Positions 8,555-16,554 of a DNA stretch of 64,000 bases are shown here, piece by piece. The notes beneath the pieces were generated by a model. The model was not told the origin of the DNA. It did no database searches and saw only the letters and a list, made by a program, of their open reading frames with translations. The stretch comes from Bradyrhizobium septentrionale. GTDB lineage: Bacteria > Pseudomonadota > Alphaproteobacteria > Rhizobiales > Xanthobacteraceae. Every line of letters starts with the position of its first letter. Position 1 is the first letter of the stretch. The translations under genes were made by a program, and so were the position numbers. The stretch spans positions 3,366,501-3,430,500 of the forward strand of contig NZ_CP088285.1 of the NCBI RefSeq assembly GCF_011516645.4. Direction: 5' to 3'.

Positions 8555-9862
8555 GTGGGCTGGTTAACCTTCTCGATCGTGCTGGTCTGTCTCTTCATCT
8601 CCGCGTTCTTCGCGGCGAGCGAGACGGCGCTGACCGGCGCCTCGCGCGCCAGCATGCTGCGGCTGTCGAAACAGGGCAACAGCGATGCCGGCGTCGTCTC
8701 GAAGCTGATCAACATGCGCGAGCGCATGATCGGCGCGCTGCTGCTCGGCAACAACATCGCCAATATCGGCGCCTCGGCGCTGGCGACCGGCGTGTTCACC
8801 GCCTGGTTCGGCGATGTCGGCGTGCTCTACGCCACCGCGGTCATGACCGTGATGGTCGTGGTGTTCGCCGAGGTGCTGCCCAAGACCATCGCGATCAACG
8901 CGCCCGACCGCATCTCGCTGCTGGTGGCGCGGCCGATGCGGCTGACGATCTTCGTGCTGGGGCCGCTGCTCACCATCATCGAGACCATCGTGCTGGCGCT
9001 GATGAAGCTGCTCGGCATCAAGATCGGGACGCATCAGGCGGTGCTGTCGCCGACCGAACGCCTGCGTGGCGCGGTCGATCTGCTGCATCACGAGGGCAAG
9101 GTCGAGAAGCAGGACCGCGACATGCTCGGCGGCCTTTTGGACCTGAGCGAGCTGCAGGTCTCCGACGTGATGGTCCACCGCACCGAGATGACCATGGTCA
9201 ACGCCGACCTGCCGCCGGAGGAGCTGGTGCGCGAGGTGCTGGCCAGCGAATACACCCGCATCCCGCTGTGGCGCGAGAAGCCGGAGAACATCGTCGGCGT
9301 GCTGCACGCCAAGGATCTGCTGCGCGCAATCCGCGCCAATGAGGGCGACATGTCGGCGATCGACGCCTCCGCGATCGCGCTGCCGCCGTGGTTCGTGCCG
9401 GAGATGCGCCCGGTCTCCGAGCAGTTGAAGGCGTTCCGCCGCCGCAAGACCCACTTCGCCCTCGTGGTCGACGAGTATGGCGAGGTCGAGGGCATGGTCA
9501 CGCTGGAGGACATCCTGGAGGAGATCGTCGGCGACATCTCCGACGAGCACGACGTCGTCGTCGCCGGTGTGCGGGCGCAGCCGGACGGCTCGGTCGTGGT
9601 CGACGGCTCGGTGCCGATCCGCGATCTCAACCGCGCCATGGACTGGCGCCTGCCGGACGAGGAGGCGACCACAGTCGCCGGCCTCGTGATCCATGAGGCG
9701 CGCTCGATTCCCGATCGCGGCCAGAGCTTCACCTTCCACGGCTTCCGCTTCCGCGTGCTGCGCCGCGAGCGCAACCGCATCACCGCACTGCGCATCGTCG
9801 CGGTCCCGCGCGAGGCCGAGCACGACGAGAAGAAGCCGAAGCGGGCGGGGACGGCGTTTTAG
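8555..9862 (+). CDS. HlyC/CorC family transporter (CNNM + CBS + CorC domains)
   Basis: A 435-residue protein from GTG 8555. Four hydrophobic segments in residues 1-150 form the CNNM (DUF21) domain, opening with the typical FFAASETALTGASRASML. Two CBS domains follow (about 200-330, including EYTRIPLWR and FALVVDEYGEVEGMVTLEDI). A CorC/HlyC C-terminal domain (about 345-425) is last. Family members are linked to magnesium/cobalt efflux or ion homeostasis in the inner membrane; older names call them hemolysins without good support. The CBS pair suggests gating by adenine nucleotides (family knowledge). Confidence 0.92.
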   Translation: MGWLTFSIVLVCLFISAFFAASETALTGASRASMLRLSKQGNSDAGVVSKLINMRERMIGALLLGNNIANIGASALATGVFTAWFGDVGVLYATAVMTVMVVVFAEVLPKTIAINAPDRISLLVARPMRLTIFVLGPLLTIIETIVLALMKLLGIKIGTHQAVLSPTERLRGAVDLLHHEGKVEKQDRDMLGGLLDLSELQVSDVMVHRTEMTMVNADLPPEELVREVLASEYTRIPLWREKPENIVGVLHAKDLLRAIRANEGDMSAIDASAIALPPWFVPEMRPVSEQLKAFRRRKTHFALVVDEYGEVEGMVTLEDILEEIVGDISDEHDVVVAGVRAQPDGSVVVDGSVPIRDLNRAMDWRLPDEEATTVAGLVIHEARSIPDRGQSFTFHGFRFRVLRRERNRITALRIVAVPREAEHDEKKPKRAGTAF

Positions 9863-9889
9863 CCTCGGTGGCTGATACCGATCCATCAC

Positions 9890-9990
9890 CGTCACCCTGA
9901 GGAGCCGCGAAGCGGCGTCTCGAAGGGGCGACGGCCCGGCTGGTGGCCGTGCATCCTTCGAGACGCGCTACGCGCTCCTCAGGATGACGG
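9890..9990. repeat. Dispersed palindromic repeat (CCTGAGGA / TCCTCAGG family), copy 1
   Basis: About 100 bp running from CGTCACCCTGAGGAG to CTCCTCAGGATGACGG, so the ends are inverted repeats; an internal TCTCGAAGG pairs with CCTTCGAGA. Two more copies occur at 48179-48281 and 48628-48761. It occupies the gap between convergent genes and could act as a bidirectional hairpin, but no T-run follows. Confidence 0.8.
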
Positions 9991-10008
9991 GTCTGATAGG
10001 CGCGCCGG

Positions 10009-10458
10009 CTACTCGATATCGATCGAAATCCCCGACAGCTTCCACGCGCCGTCGGAGGCGATGAAGCCGAGCTGATACTTCACCTGCTTCGGCGTGGTGT
10101 CGAAATGGCCCTTCAGCCGCAGCACGCCCTTGTCGTCGATCTTGGCGTCCTCATCGAGCACGATCGGCCTGGCGACCACGGCGTCGAACACCGCGTGCTT
10201 GTCGACCAGGTCCTTGAAGATCGTCTTCAGCTTGTCGGGCGGAAACTGGTCGCGGAACGGTTTTGAGATCTTGGCGTGGAACACGGTGAAATTGTTCGCC
10301 GCCACCGCGTCGTTGAGCGACACCAGGATGCTCTTGATCAGCACCTCCTGGACGAACGGGCTCGGCATATCCAGCGCCGCGGCCGGGCGCATTGTGCAGA
10401 TCAGGAGCAGGCCGGCGGCGGTTGCGATCGCCCGGAGGCGTGGCCAGCAAGGGATCAT
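10009..10458 (-). CDS. Exported protein of unknown function
   Basis: A 149-residue protein from ATG complement 10456-10458 (GTG at 10470 is an in-frame alternative). The first ~30 residues form a signal peptide ending near RPAAALD. The mature part is a soluble alpha/beta-looking domain (LNDAVAANNFTVFHAKI, PPDKLKTIFKDL, then YQLGFIASDGAWKLSGISID). The C-terminal strand pattern resembles DUF4864/NTF2-like periplasmic domains, but I do not recognise a named family with confidence. Upstream is bolA on the same strand, separated by 126 bp. Confidence 0.75.
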   Translation of the reverse strand: MIPCWPRLRAIATAAGLLLICTMRPAAALDMPSPFVQEVLIKSILVSLNDAVAANNFTVFHAKISKPFRDQFPPDKLKTIFKDLVDKHAVFDAVVARPIVLDEDAKIDDKGVLRLKGHFDTTPKQVKYQLGFIASDGAWKLSGISIDIE

Positions 10459-10584
10459 CAACGGCCCCACATAGATCGGTGGCGATGCAATACGCTAACC
10501 TGCCCGCATATGGTGCAGGTCCGTCGCCGAAGTATCCGTCCTCAATAGAGGAAAACTGTGGCGGCGTCTTGAGGCACGCGCGAA

Positions 10585-10860
10585 CTAGCGCGGCTTTTCC
10601 CCGAGGGCGTGTGCATGGATCGCCAGCGCGTGCACGGAGCCGGCGAGTTCCTCCGCCAGCGTCGCATTTATCATGCGATGGCGTTCGATCCGGCTCTTCC
10701 CTTCGAAGGCCGGAGACACAATATATACCCTGAAATGCGTCTCGCCGCCTGGCCTGTGGCCGGCGTGGCCCTCATGCAGATGTGACTCATCGACCACGTC
10801 GAGGCTTTCCGGCAAGAAAGCTTCACGCAACTTGTTTATGATAGTGTCTTTGGTGCTCAT
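10585..10860 (-). CDS. BolA family protein
   Basis: A 91-residue protein from ATG complement 10858-10860. It has the class II KH-like BolA fold signature: HAGHRPGGETHFRVYIVS, then FEGKSRIERHRMINA and the conserved histidine pair region HALAIHAHAL. BolA proteins partner monothiol glutaredoxins in iron-sulphur cluster handling, and some bind DNA. The longer open frame upstream (to 11094) runs into the divergent J-domain gene and is not needed. It shares a 109-bp divergent promoter region with that gene. Confidence 0.92.
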   Translation of the reverse strand: MSTKDTIINKLREAFLPESLDVVDESHLHEGHAGHRPGGETHFRVYIVSPAFEGKSRIERHRMINATLAEELAGSVHALAIHAHALGEKPR

Positions 10861-10969
10861 GGCGGCGGAGTTAGGTCCGCGACGGCTTTTCGTCAATGGT
10901 GCAAGCGGGAAACGAGGTCTGCGCAATGTCAAGACTTGAAGAATTGTGCATTGCGTAGTCAAAGAGAAC

Positions 10970-11608
10970 ATGCCGATCGATTCATCAAAGTTCTTCGACT
11001 CCATTCGCATTAAGCCGACCAAGGTGAGTGCGAAGCGCACGGCGCAGGCCGGCGAGCAGGCTGTGGCCTGCGAGTGGTCGGGTTGCCAGAACAAGGGCGC
11101 GCACCGCGCCCCGAAGGGCCGTGAGAATTCGCGCGAGTATTGGCACTTCTGTCTCGATCACGTCCGCGAGTACAACCAGTCCTACAATTTCTTCCAGGGC
11201 ATGAATCCCGACGACGTCGCGCGCTACCAGAAGGACGCGCTGACCGGCCATCGTCCGACCTGGAAGATGGGCGCCAACAGCGGCAAGAAGGGCGACGACG
11301 GCCTCGACGCCGCTTCCGATCCGTTCCACGTGTTCTCCGAGCTCAACGGCCGCGGCCGCTGGCGCCCCGGACCGGGCGGCGCGGAGCCGAAGCCCGAGAC
11401 CCGCAAGGTCATGAATGCCGAGCGCAAGGCGCTTCTGGTGATGGGGCTCGGCGCCGGCGCGACGCTGGAAGACGTCAAGGCGAAGTACAAGGCGCTGGTC
11501 AAGCAGCACCATCCCGACGCCAATGGCGGCGACCGCTCCACCGAGGATCGCCTGATCGAGATCATCAAGGCGTATAATTACCTGAAGACCGTGGTGCGCG
11601 AGGCGTAA
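10970..11608 (+). CDS. J-domain (DnaJ-like) protein with C-terminal J domain
   Basis: A 212-residue protein starting at ATG 10970. The J domain is at the C-terminus (about residues 145-208) with the HPD motif in VKQHHPDANGG. The N-terminal part has a CEWSGC/HFCLDH cysteine-histidine cluster that could bind zinc. It should act as a co-chaperone stimulating a DnaK-type Hsp70 ATPase in the cytoplasm (family knowledge); the client is unknown. This arrangement divergent from bolA and near cobS is familiar from Bradyrhizobium, except that a citrate synthase pair and dedA intervene here. Confidence 0.9.
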   Translation: MPIDSSKFFDSIRIKPTKVSAKRTAQAGEQAVACEWSGCQNKGAHRAPKGRENSREYWHFCLDHVREYNQSYNFFQGMNPDDVARYQKDALTGHRPTWKMGANSGKKGDDGLDAASDPFHVFSELNGRGRWRPGPGGAEPKPETRKVMNAERKALLVMGLGAGATLEDVKAKYKALVKQHHPDANGGDRSTEDRLIEIIKAYNYLKTVVREA

Positions 11609-11643
11609 GCCGGTCGTCCAGCGACGAGGATGCGTTGTCTCTT

Positions 11644-11775
11644 ACCTCCCCTTGAAAAGGGGAGGTCGCTTTGCTCGCCAGAGCAAAGCGGGTGGGGATT
11701 TGCTCCCTCCACAAACAGTGTCGTATGCGGCTGACCCCCATCCCGACCTTCCCCCTTTCAGGGGGAAGGAGATAG
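11644..11775. repeat. Dispersed hairpin repeat (ACCTCCCC family)
   Basis: A 10-bp perfect hairpin with a 3-nt loop (ACCTCCCCTT/AAGGGGAGGT) at 11644-11666, then CTTTGCTC/GAGCAAAG, and at the right end TTCCCCCT/AGGGGGAA. It lies between the J-domain gene and the convergent citrate synthase gene and may terminate transcription in both directions. A related element lies at 58020-58215. Confidence 0.7.
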
Positions 11776-11788
11776 AGTTGCCGGCGCC

Positions 11789-12883
11789 TCAGCCCTTCGG
11801 CACTGCCCCGACATAGGACGAACTCGGCCGGATCAGCCGTCCGGTGCGCCGCTGCTCCAGCGCATGCGCGGTCCAGCCCGCGGCGCGGGCCACGGCGAAG
11901 ATCGGCGTGAACGCCTGCCGCGGGATTTTCAGCCCGTCGAGCAGGATCGCGGTGAAGAACTCGACATTGGTCTCGAGCGGCCGCTCCGGATTCTTCTTGC
12001 GCAATGCGCTGCGGATATAGGCCTCGACCTCGCCGGCAAACGGCAGGTCGGCGCCGTCGGCCTCCAGGCGTTCGATCGCGACCTTCAGCACGTCGGCCCG
12101 AGGGTCGCGCACCCGATAGACGCGATGGCCAAACCCCATCAGCCGCTCGCCGCGCGCCAGCGCGTCGTCGACCCAGGGCTTGATGCGCTCGCGGGTGCCG
12201 ATCGCATCCAGCATCTCCAGCACCGGCTCCGGCGCGCCGCCATGCAGCGGACCGGTGAGCGCGCAATAGCCGCCGGTGATGGCCGCGAACAGGTCGGCCT
12301 GGGTGGATGCGATCACCCTTGTGGTGAAGGTCGACGCGTTCATGCCGTGATCGCAGACGGTGACGAAGTAGGCGTCGAGCGCGGCGACCTCGCACGGCGC
12401 GGCCTTACGGCCCAGCAGCATCCGCAGCGTGTCGGCGGCGTGGCTGGCATTCGCCTCGGGCGCGATCGGATCGCTGCCCCTGGCGCGCTGGACCAGGGCG
12501 CCGGCGATCACCGGGAAGGCGCCGACAATGGTCGCCTCGTGCTCGAGCCCGTTCTCGCCGCGCAATCCTGCGATCGCGGCGCGGAAGCCGTCGACGATCG
12601 ACATGCCGCGCGTCGCCGGCAGCAGGTCCTCTAGCCGTGCAAAGGCGCGCTCGCGGGCGGCGCCGAGGCTGGCGCGGACATTGGCTTCGCTCAGCGACTT
12701 GCCGGTGGCGCCGTTCCACAGCCGCGCCGTGACGCCCTCGAAGCTCGACTTGCCCGCGAGGTTGGCGACGTGCTCGCCGGCGATGATCAATTCGCCGCGC
12801 TCGCCGTCGACATGGCTCAATACGGTCTCGGCGGCGGGAACGCCGTCCAGACCGATCTGACTCTTGGTGAGATGCACATTCAT
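11789..12883 (-). CDS. Citrate synthase/methylcitrate synthase family protein
   Basis: A 364-residue protein from ATG complement 12881-12883, preceded by AAGGAG on the minus strand. Substrate and active-site stretches are visible: HGMNASTFTTRVIAST, GPLHGGAPEPV, MGFGHRVYRVRDPRAD, NVEFFTAILLDGL and GWTAHALEQ. The second half fits type I/II short citrate synthases that condense oxaloacetate with acetyl- or propionyl-CoA. The position of the catalytic Asp reads Glu (NVEF), which I believe also occurs in CitA-type relatives. It is divergent from a helix-turn-helix-fused paralogue. It is probably not the main TCA enzyme. Confidence 0.9.
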   Translation of the reverse strand: MNVHLTKSQIGLDGVPAAETVLSHVDGERGELIIAGEHVANLAGKSSFEGVTARLWNGATGKSLSEANVRASLGAARERAFARLEDLLPATRGMSIVDGFRAAIAGLRGENGLEHEATIVGAFPVIAGALVQRARGSDPIAPEANASHAADTLRMLLGRKAAPCEVAALDAYFVTVCDHGMNASTFTTRVIASTQADLFAAITGGYCALTGPLHGGAPEPVLEMLDAIGTRERIKPWVDDALARGERLMGFGHRVYRVRDPRADVLKVAIERLEADGADLPFAGEVEAYIRSALRKKNPERPLETNVEFFTAILLDGLKIPRQAFTPIFAVARAAGWTAHALEQRRTGRLIRPSSSYVGAVPKG

Positions 12884-12931
12884 GGCCCGATCTCCTTGCT
12901 TCACGCCACAAAGGTCGGGTCTCTCGACGAG

Positions 12932-12958
12932 TTGATCAATCTTGATTATATAAATCAA
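12932..12958. promoter_or_regulatory. Candidate operator between divergent citrate synthase genes
   Basis: In the 76-bp divergent gap, the palindrome TTGATCAA (12932-12939) is followed by an inverted repeat TTGATT-ATATA-AATCAA (12942-12958) that ends one base before the start codon of the helix-turn-helix-fused gene. The DNA here is strikingly AT-rich for this genome. A binding site for the fused helix-turn-helix domain is a reasonable inference. Confidence 0.55.
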
Positions 12959-12959
12959 T

Positions 12960-14183
12960 ATGAAAAAATCCGCCGAGCTCTACCTGTCCGCCCGGGAAGC
13001 CGCCGCCGAGCTCGCGATCTCGCCGGCGACGCTCTACGCCTATGTCAGCCGCGGCCTGATCCGCTCCGAGCCATCGCCGGACTCGCGCAGCCACCGCTAC
13101 CGTGCCGAGGACATAAGGGGCTTGAAGGAGCGCCGCGTGCCGTCGCCGGAGCCGCGCGGGTTGCGCAATTTCGACGCCGACCTGCCGGTGATGGATTCGG
13201 CGATCGCAACCATCACCGAGCAGGGTCCGATCTATCGCGGCGTGAACTGCGTCGATCTCGCCGAGCGCGACACCCTGGAGCACACCGCGACGCTGCTCTG
13301 GGACGTCACCGGCGTCGATCCGTTCACCTCAGACAATTGTCCGCATGTTTCGGATGAAATGCGCGCGATCGCGGAGGCCGCGCGCCGTGCCCAGCCGATC
13401 GACCGCACGGTCGCCGTGCTGGCGCTGGCGGCTAGCGCCGATCCCGGCGCCTTCACCCGTGCGCCCGATGGCCGCGCGATGGTCGGCGCCCGCATTCTGC
13501 GGCTGCTGGTCGCAACCATGCTGAACGCGGCGCCATCGGCTGACCTGTTGCACGAGCAGGTGGCGCGGGTCTGGACATCGGACAACAAGCACGCGCCCGA
13601 TCTGATCCGCCGCGCGCTGGTGCTGCTCGCCGAGCATGAACTGAACGCCTCGACCTTCACCGCGCGCTGCGCGGCATCGACCGGGCTCAATCTGTACGAC
13701 GCGGTGATTGCGGGGCTCGTCGCGCTGAAGGGGCCGATGCATGGGGGCGCCGGCGTGCTCGCCTCGCGCCTGGTCAGGACAATGATCGATAACGACGTTG
13801 CGCCAGTGGTGCGCGAACGCGTCGCGCTGGGCGAGCGGTTCGCCGGCTTCGGGCACGGCGTCTACAAGAAGGGCGACCCGCGCGCGATCTCGCTGCTCGA
13901 GGCGCTGACGCGGGCCGGCGCACCGCGCAAATTCACCCGGGAGGTGCCGGAGCGGATCGCGGAGGCGACCGGCGAATTCGTCAACATCGATTACGCGCTG
14001 GCGGTGCTGGTGCATGCGCTGCGGATGCCGGCGGGCAGCGAGCTCGCGCTGTTTGCGATGGCCCGCAGCGTCGGCTGGATCGCGCATGCCAGCGAGCAGC
14101 TACAGCTCGGCAAGCTGATCAGGCCTCGCGCGCGCTATGTCGGCCCGGCACCCGGGCGGGCCGGCGCGACCAACAGTCTCTGA
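12960..14183 (+). CDS. Citrate synthase family protein with N-terminal helix-turn-helix
   Basis: A 407-residue protein. Residues 5-60 look like a MerR/excisionase-type helix-turn-helix (LSAREAAAELAISPATLYAY, then VSRGLIRSEPSPDSRSHRYR with the typical HRYR wing). The rest is a citrate-synthase fold: HELNASTFTARCAAST, KGPMHGGAG, GFGHGVYKKGDPRA, VNIDYALAVL and GWIAHASEQ. The usual HRVYK arginine is glycine, while the catalytic Asp (NIDY) is retained. It may be an enzyme that also binds DNA, or a regulator using the enzyme fold as a sensor. There is no visible ribosome-binding site, and a possible operator abuts the start. Confidence 0.88.
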   Translation: MKKSAELYLSAREAAAELAISPATLYAYVSRGLIRSEPSPDSRSHRYRAEDIRGLKERRVPSPEPRGLRNFDADLPVMDSAIATITEQGPIYRGVNCVDLAERDTLEHTATLLWDVTGVDPFTSDNCPHVSDEMRAIAEAARRAQPIDRTVAVLALAASADPGAFTRAPDGRAMVGARILRLLVATMLNAAPSADLLHEQVARVWTSDNKHAPDLIRRALVLLAEHELNASTFTARCAASTGLNLYDAVIAGLVALKGPMHGGAGVLASRLVRTMIDNDVAPVVRERVALGERFAGFGHGVYKKGDPRAISLLEALTRAGAPRKFTREVPERIAEATGEFVNIDYALAVLVHALRMPAGSELALFAMARSVGWIAHASEQLQLGKLIRPRARYVGPAPGRAGATNSL

Positions 14184-14186
14184 CAG

Positions 14187-14849
14187 CTACTTGGCCGGCC
14201 TGGCCGGTTCGATCAGGCTGCCGCCATGCCGCCGGCGGATGGTCCAGATCGCGAGCGCCAGGATGACGGCGCCGCCAGCCACCGCAAACATCCAGAGATG
14301 CTTGCCGACATGCCCGTGATGCGGCAGCCCGGCATAGTCATGCAGCGCGGTGACGGCGAGCACGCCGGGCAGCACATGCGCCGGCGCCCAGAGCAGGATC
14401 GCGGGGATGTTGACCGCGTAGAAGCGCGCCGGCGGCATGTCGAGCGCACCGGCCGTGATCGGCACGAAGGCGCGGATCGGCGGCACGAAGCGGGCAAAGA
14501 ACACCGCGAGCACGCCCCAGCGGTTGAAGAAGGCCTCGCTCTGCGCGACCACGCGCGGGTAGTTCGAGAGCGGCCACGCCGAGAGGATCTCGCGCTGGCT
14601 GCGGTGGCCGATCATATAGGCCGTGCCGTCGCCGAGCATCGCGCCGGCAGCCGCCGCGGCGAGCACCGGCCAGAGCTTCAATTCGCCGCCCGGCACCAGC
14701 GCGCTCAGCGCCAGGATGATGGTCGAGCCCGGCACCAGGGAGCCGACCACCGGCACCGCCTCCAGCAAGGCGGCCAGAAACAGGGTCAGATAGGCGAGCC
14801 AGGCATGGGCCGAAACGAACGCAATCAAGGGGTCAAGGAATGAAGTCAC
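14187..14849 (-). CDS. DedA family membrane protein
   Basis: A 220-residue protein from GTG complement 14847-14849; an in-phase ATG exists only if a longer, non-conserved N-terminus is accepted. It has several hydrophobic segments and the VTT/SNARE-associated core: ALLEAVPVVGSLVPGSTII near the N-terminus and FFARFVPPIRAFVPITAG in the middle. DedA proteins are inner-membrane lipid scramblase/flippase-like proteins needed for envelope and proton homeostasis. It is convergent with the citrate synthase fusion, three bases apart, so the intergenic space holds no terminator. Confidence 0.9.
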   Translation of the reverse strand: MTSFLDPLIAFVSAHAWLAYLTLFLAALLEAVPVVGSLVPGSTIILALSALVPGGELKLWPVLAAAAAGAMLGDGTAYMIGHRSQREILSAWPLSNYPRVVAQSEAFFNRWGVLAVFFARFVPPIRAFVPITAGALDMPPARFYAVNIPAILLWAPAHVLPGVLAVTALHDYAGLPHHGHVGKHLWMFAVAGGAVILALAIWTIRRRHGGSLIEPARPAK

Positions 14850-15141
14850 AAAATTCCCATGTGGCGGTGATATCGATCTGAGAGCTATCAACTCCCCGCC
14901 GGGCTGAAAAGTGCCCGGCCGGGCAGGCCGCATTGGCGCTGCGGCGAAAGTACGGCGGGATTTGCAGGGCAGCCTTCCAAAAACCGAGTTTCACTCCTAT
15001 CTTTATGATAGAACAGTGAAACTTTGATTTGCCCGCGGGCTTCTGCCAGCCGTTGCTCTCTGCTAGGCTTGTGCGAAGCACCCCATCCGCAGCCAAATGA
15101 CCTAATCTGGTTTCGGGAATGCCCGGGACCTCGGAGGATGA

Positions 15142-16140
15142 ATGACGACCGCCGTCCAGACCAAAGAGCAAGAACCCGTCGGAATGCCCGACATGAAGGT
15201 GTCGGTGCGGCAGGTCTTCGGGATCGATAGCGATCTGGAAGTTCCCGCCTATTCCGCAGTCGATCCGCACGTGCCGGAAGTCGACAGCGATTATCGCTTC
15301 GACCGCGCCACCACGCTTGCGATCCTCGCCGGCTTCGCCAAGAACCGCCGCGTGATGGTCACCGGCTATCACGGCACCGGCAAGTCGACCCACATCGAGC
15401 AGGTTGCGGCCCGCCTCAACTGGCCCTGCGTGCGCGTCAACCTCGACAGCCACATCAGCCGGATCGATCTCGTCGGCAAGGACGCCATCGTGGTCAAGGA
15501 CGGCAAGCAGGTCACCGAATTCCGCGACGGCATCCTGCCCTGGGCCCTGCAGCACAACATCGCGCTGGTGTTCGACGAATACGACGCCGGCCGCCCGGAC
15601 GTGATGTTCGTGATTCAGCGCGTGCTGGAAGTCTCCGGCCGCCTGACGCTGCTCGACCAGAACAAGGTGATCAAGCCGCATCCGGCGTTCCGCATGTTCT
15701 CGACCGCCAACACGGTCGGCCTCGGCGACACCTCGGGCCTCTATCACGGCACCCAGCAGATCAACCAGGGCCAGATGGACCGCTGGTCGATCGTCACCAC
15801 GCTGAACTACCTCGCCCATGACGAGGAAGTCGAGATCGTGCTGGCCAAGGCGCGCCACTACCGCACCCAGGAAGGCCGCGACATCGTCAACAAGATGGTG
15901 CGGCTTGCGGACCTCACCCGTAACGCGTTCGCCAATGGCGACCTGTCGACGGTGATGAGCCCGCGCACGGTGATCACCTGGGCGGAGAACGCCGACATCT
16001 TCAGCGATATCGGCTTCGCGTTCCGCGTCACCTTCCTCAACAAGTGTGACGAGCTGGAGCGGCCGCTGGTCGCCGAATTCTACCAGCGCTGCTTCAACGT
16101 CGAGCTGCCGGAATCCTCGGTCAACGTGGCGCTCAGCTAG
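15142..16140 (+). CDS. cobS: Cobaltochelatase subunit CobS
   Basis: A 332-residue MoxR-type AAA+ ATPase. Walker A reads [10 protein letters not shown], Walker [10 protein letters not shown] and sensor 1 [10 protein letters not shown]; the N-terminus VRQVFGID is typical of CobS. GGAGG (15133-15137) sets the start at ATG 15142. In aerobic cobalamin synthesis CobS and CobT form a chaperone-like ring that, with CobN, inserts cobalt into hydrogenobyrinic acid a,c-diamide. It heads a tight operon with a GNAT gene and cobT. CobN is not in the window. Confidence 0.96.
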   Translation: MTTAVQTKEQEPVGMPDMKVSVRQVFGIDSDLEVPAYSAVDPHVPEVDSDYRFDRATTLAILAGFAKNRRVMVTGYHGTGKSTHIEQVAARLNWPCVRVNLDSHISRIDLVGKDAIVVKDGKQVTEFRDGILPWALQHNIALVFDEYDAGRPDVMFVIQRVLEVSGRLTLLDQNKVIKPHPAFRMFSTANTVGLGDTSGLYHGTQQINQGQMDRWSIVTTLNYLAHDEEVEIVLAKARHYRTQEGRDIVNKMVRLADLTRNAFANGDLSTVMSPRTVITWAENADIFSDIGFAFRVTFLNKCDELERPLVAEFYQRCFNVELPESSVNVALS

Positions 16141-16143
16141 CCC

Positions 16144-16554
16144 ATGCCGAAAATCTCCGTCGAGCGCACAGTTACACAGACGAAGAAGGCGGTGCTCGGC
16201 GGATTGCTCCGCTACAACAACGAGAAGATGGGGAAGCAGAAGTACAAGCGCTTCGCCATCTCGCTGCGGCAAGGCGACAAGATCGTCGGCGGCATCGTCG
16301 GCGAGGTCTGGACCGCGGTGTTGTTCATCCAGTTGTTCTGGATGGAGCAGAAGTTTCGCAACAAGGGCTTTGGCGCGAAGCTGATCAAGGCGATCGAGGA
16401 CGAGGCGCGGCGCTTCGGAGCGACGCACGCCTATGTGGATACGATGAGCTTCCAGGCGCCGGGTTTCTACCGCGCCAACGGATATAAAGAGTTCGGTTCG
16501 ATTGAGGGGTATCCCGGCGGCGTCACGCGCCACTGGCTTACGAAATCACTATGA
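16144..16554 (+). CDS. GNAT family N-acetyltransferase
   Basis: A 136-residue protein three bases after cobS; its stop overlaps the start of cobT (ATGA). The acetyl-CoA binding motif A is visible as [20 protein letters not shown], followed by [20 protein letters not shown] (the Tyr-containing motif B region). It should transfer an acetyl group to an amine in the cytoplasm. The substrate is unknown; translational coupling to cobT argues for co-expression with the chelatase rather than proving a role in it. Confidence 0.9.
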   Translation: MPKISVERTVTQTKKAVLGGLLRYNNEKMGKQKYKRFAISLRQGDKIVGGIVGEVWTAVLFIQLFWMEQKFRNKGFGAKLIKAIEDEARRFGATHAYVDTMSFQAPGFYRANGYKEFGSIEGYPGGVTRHWLTKSL

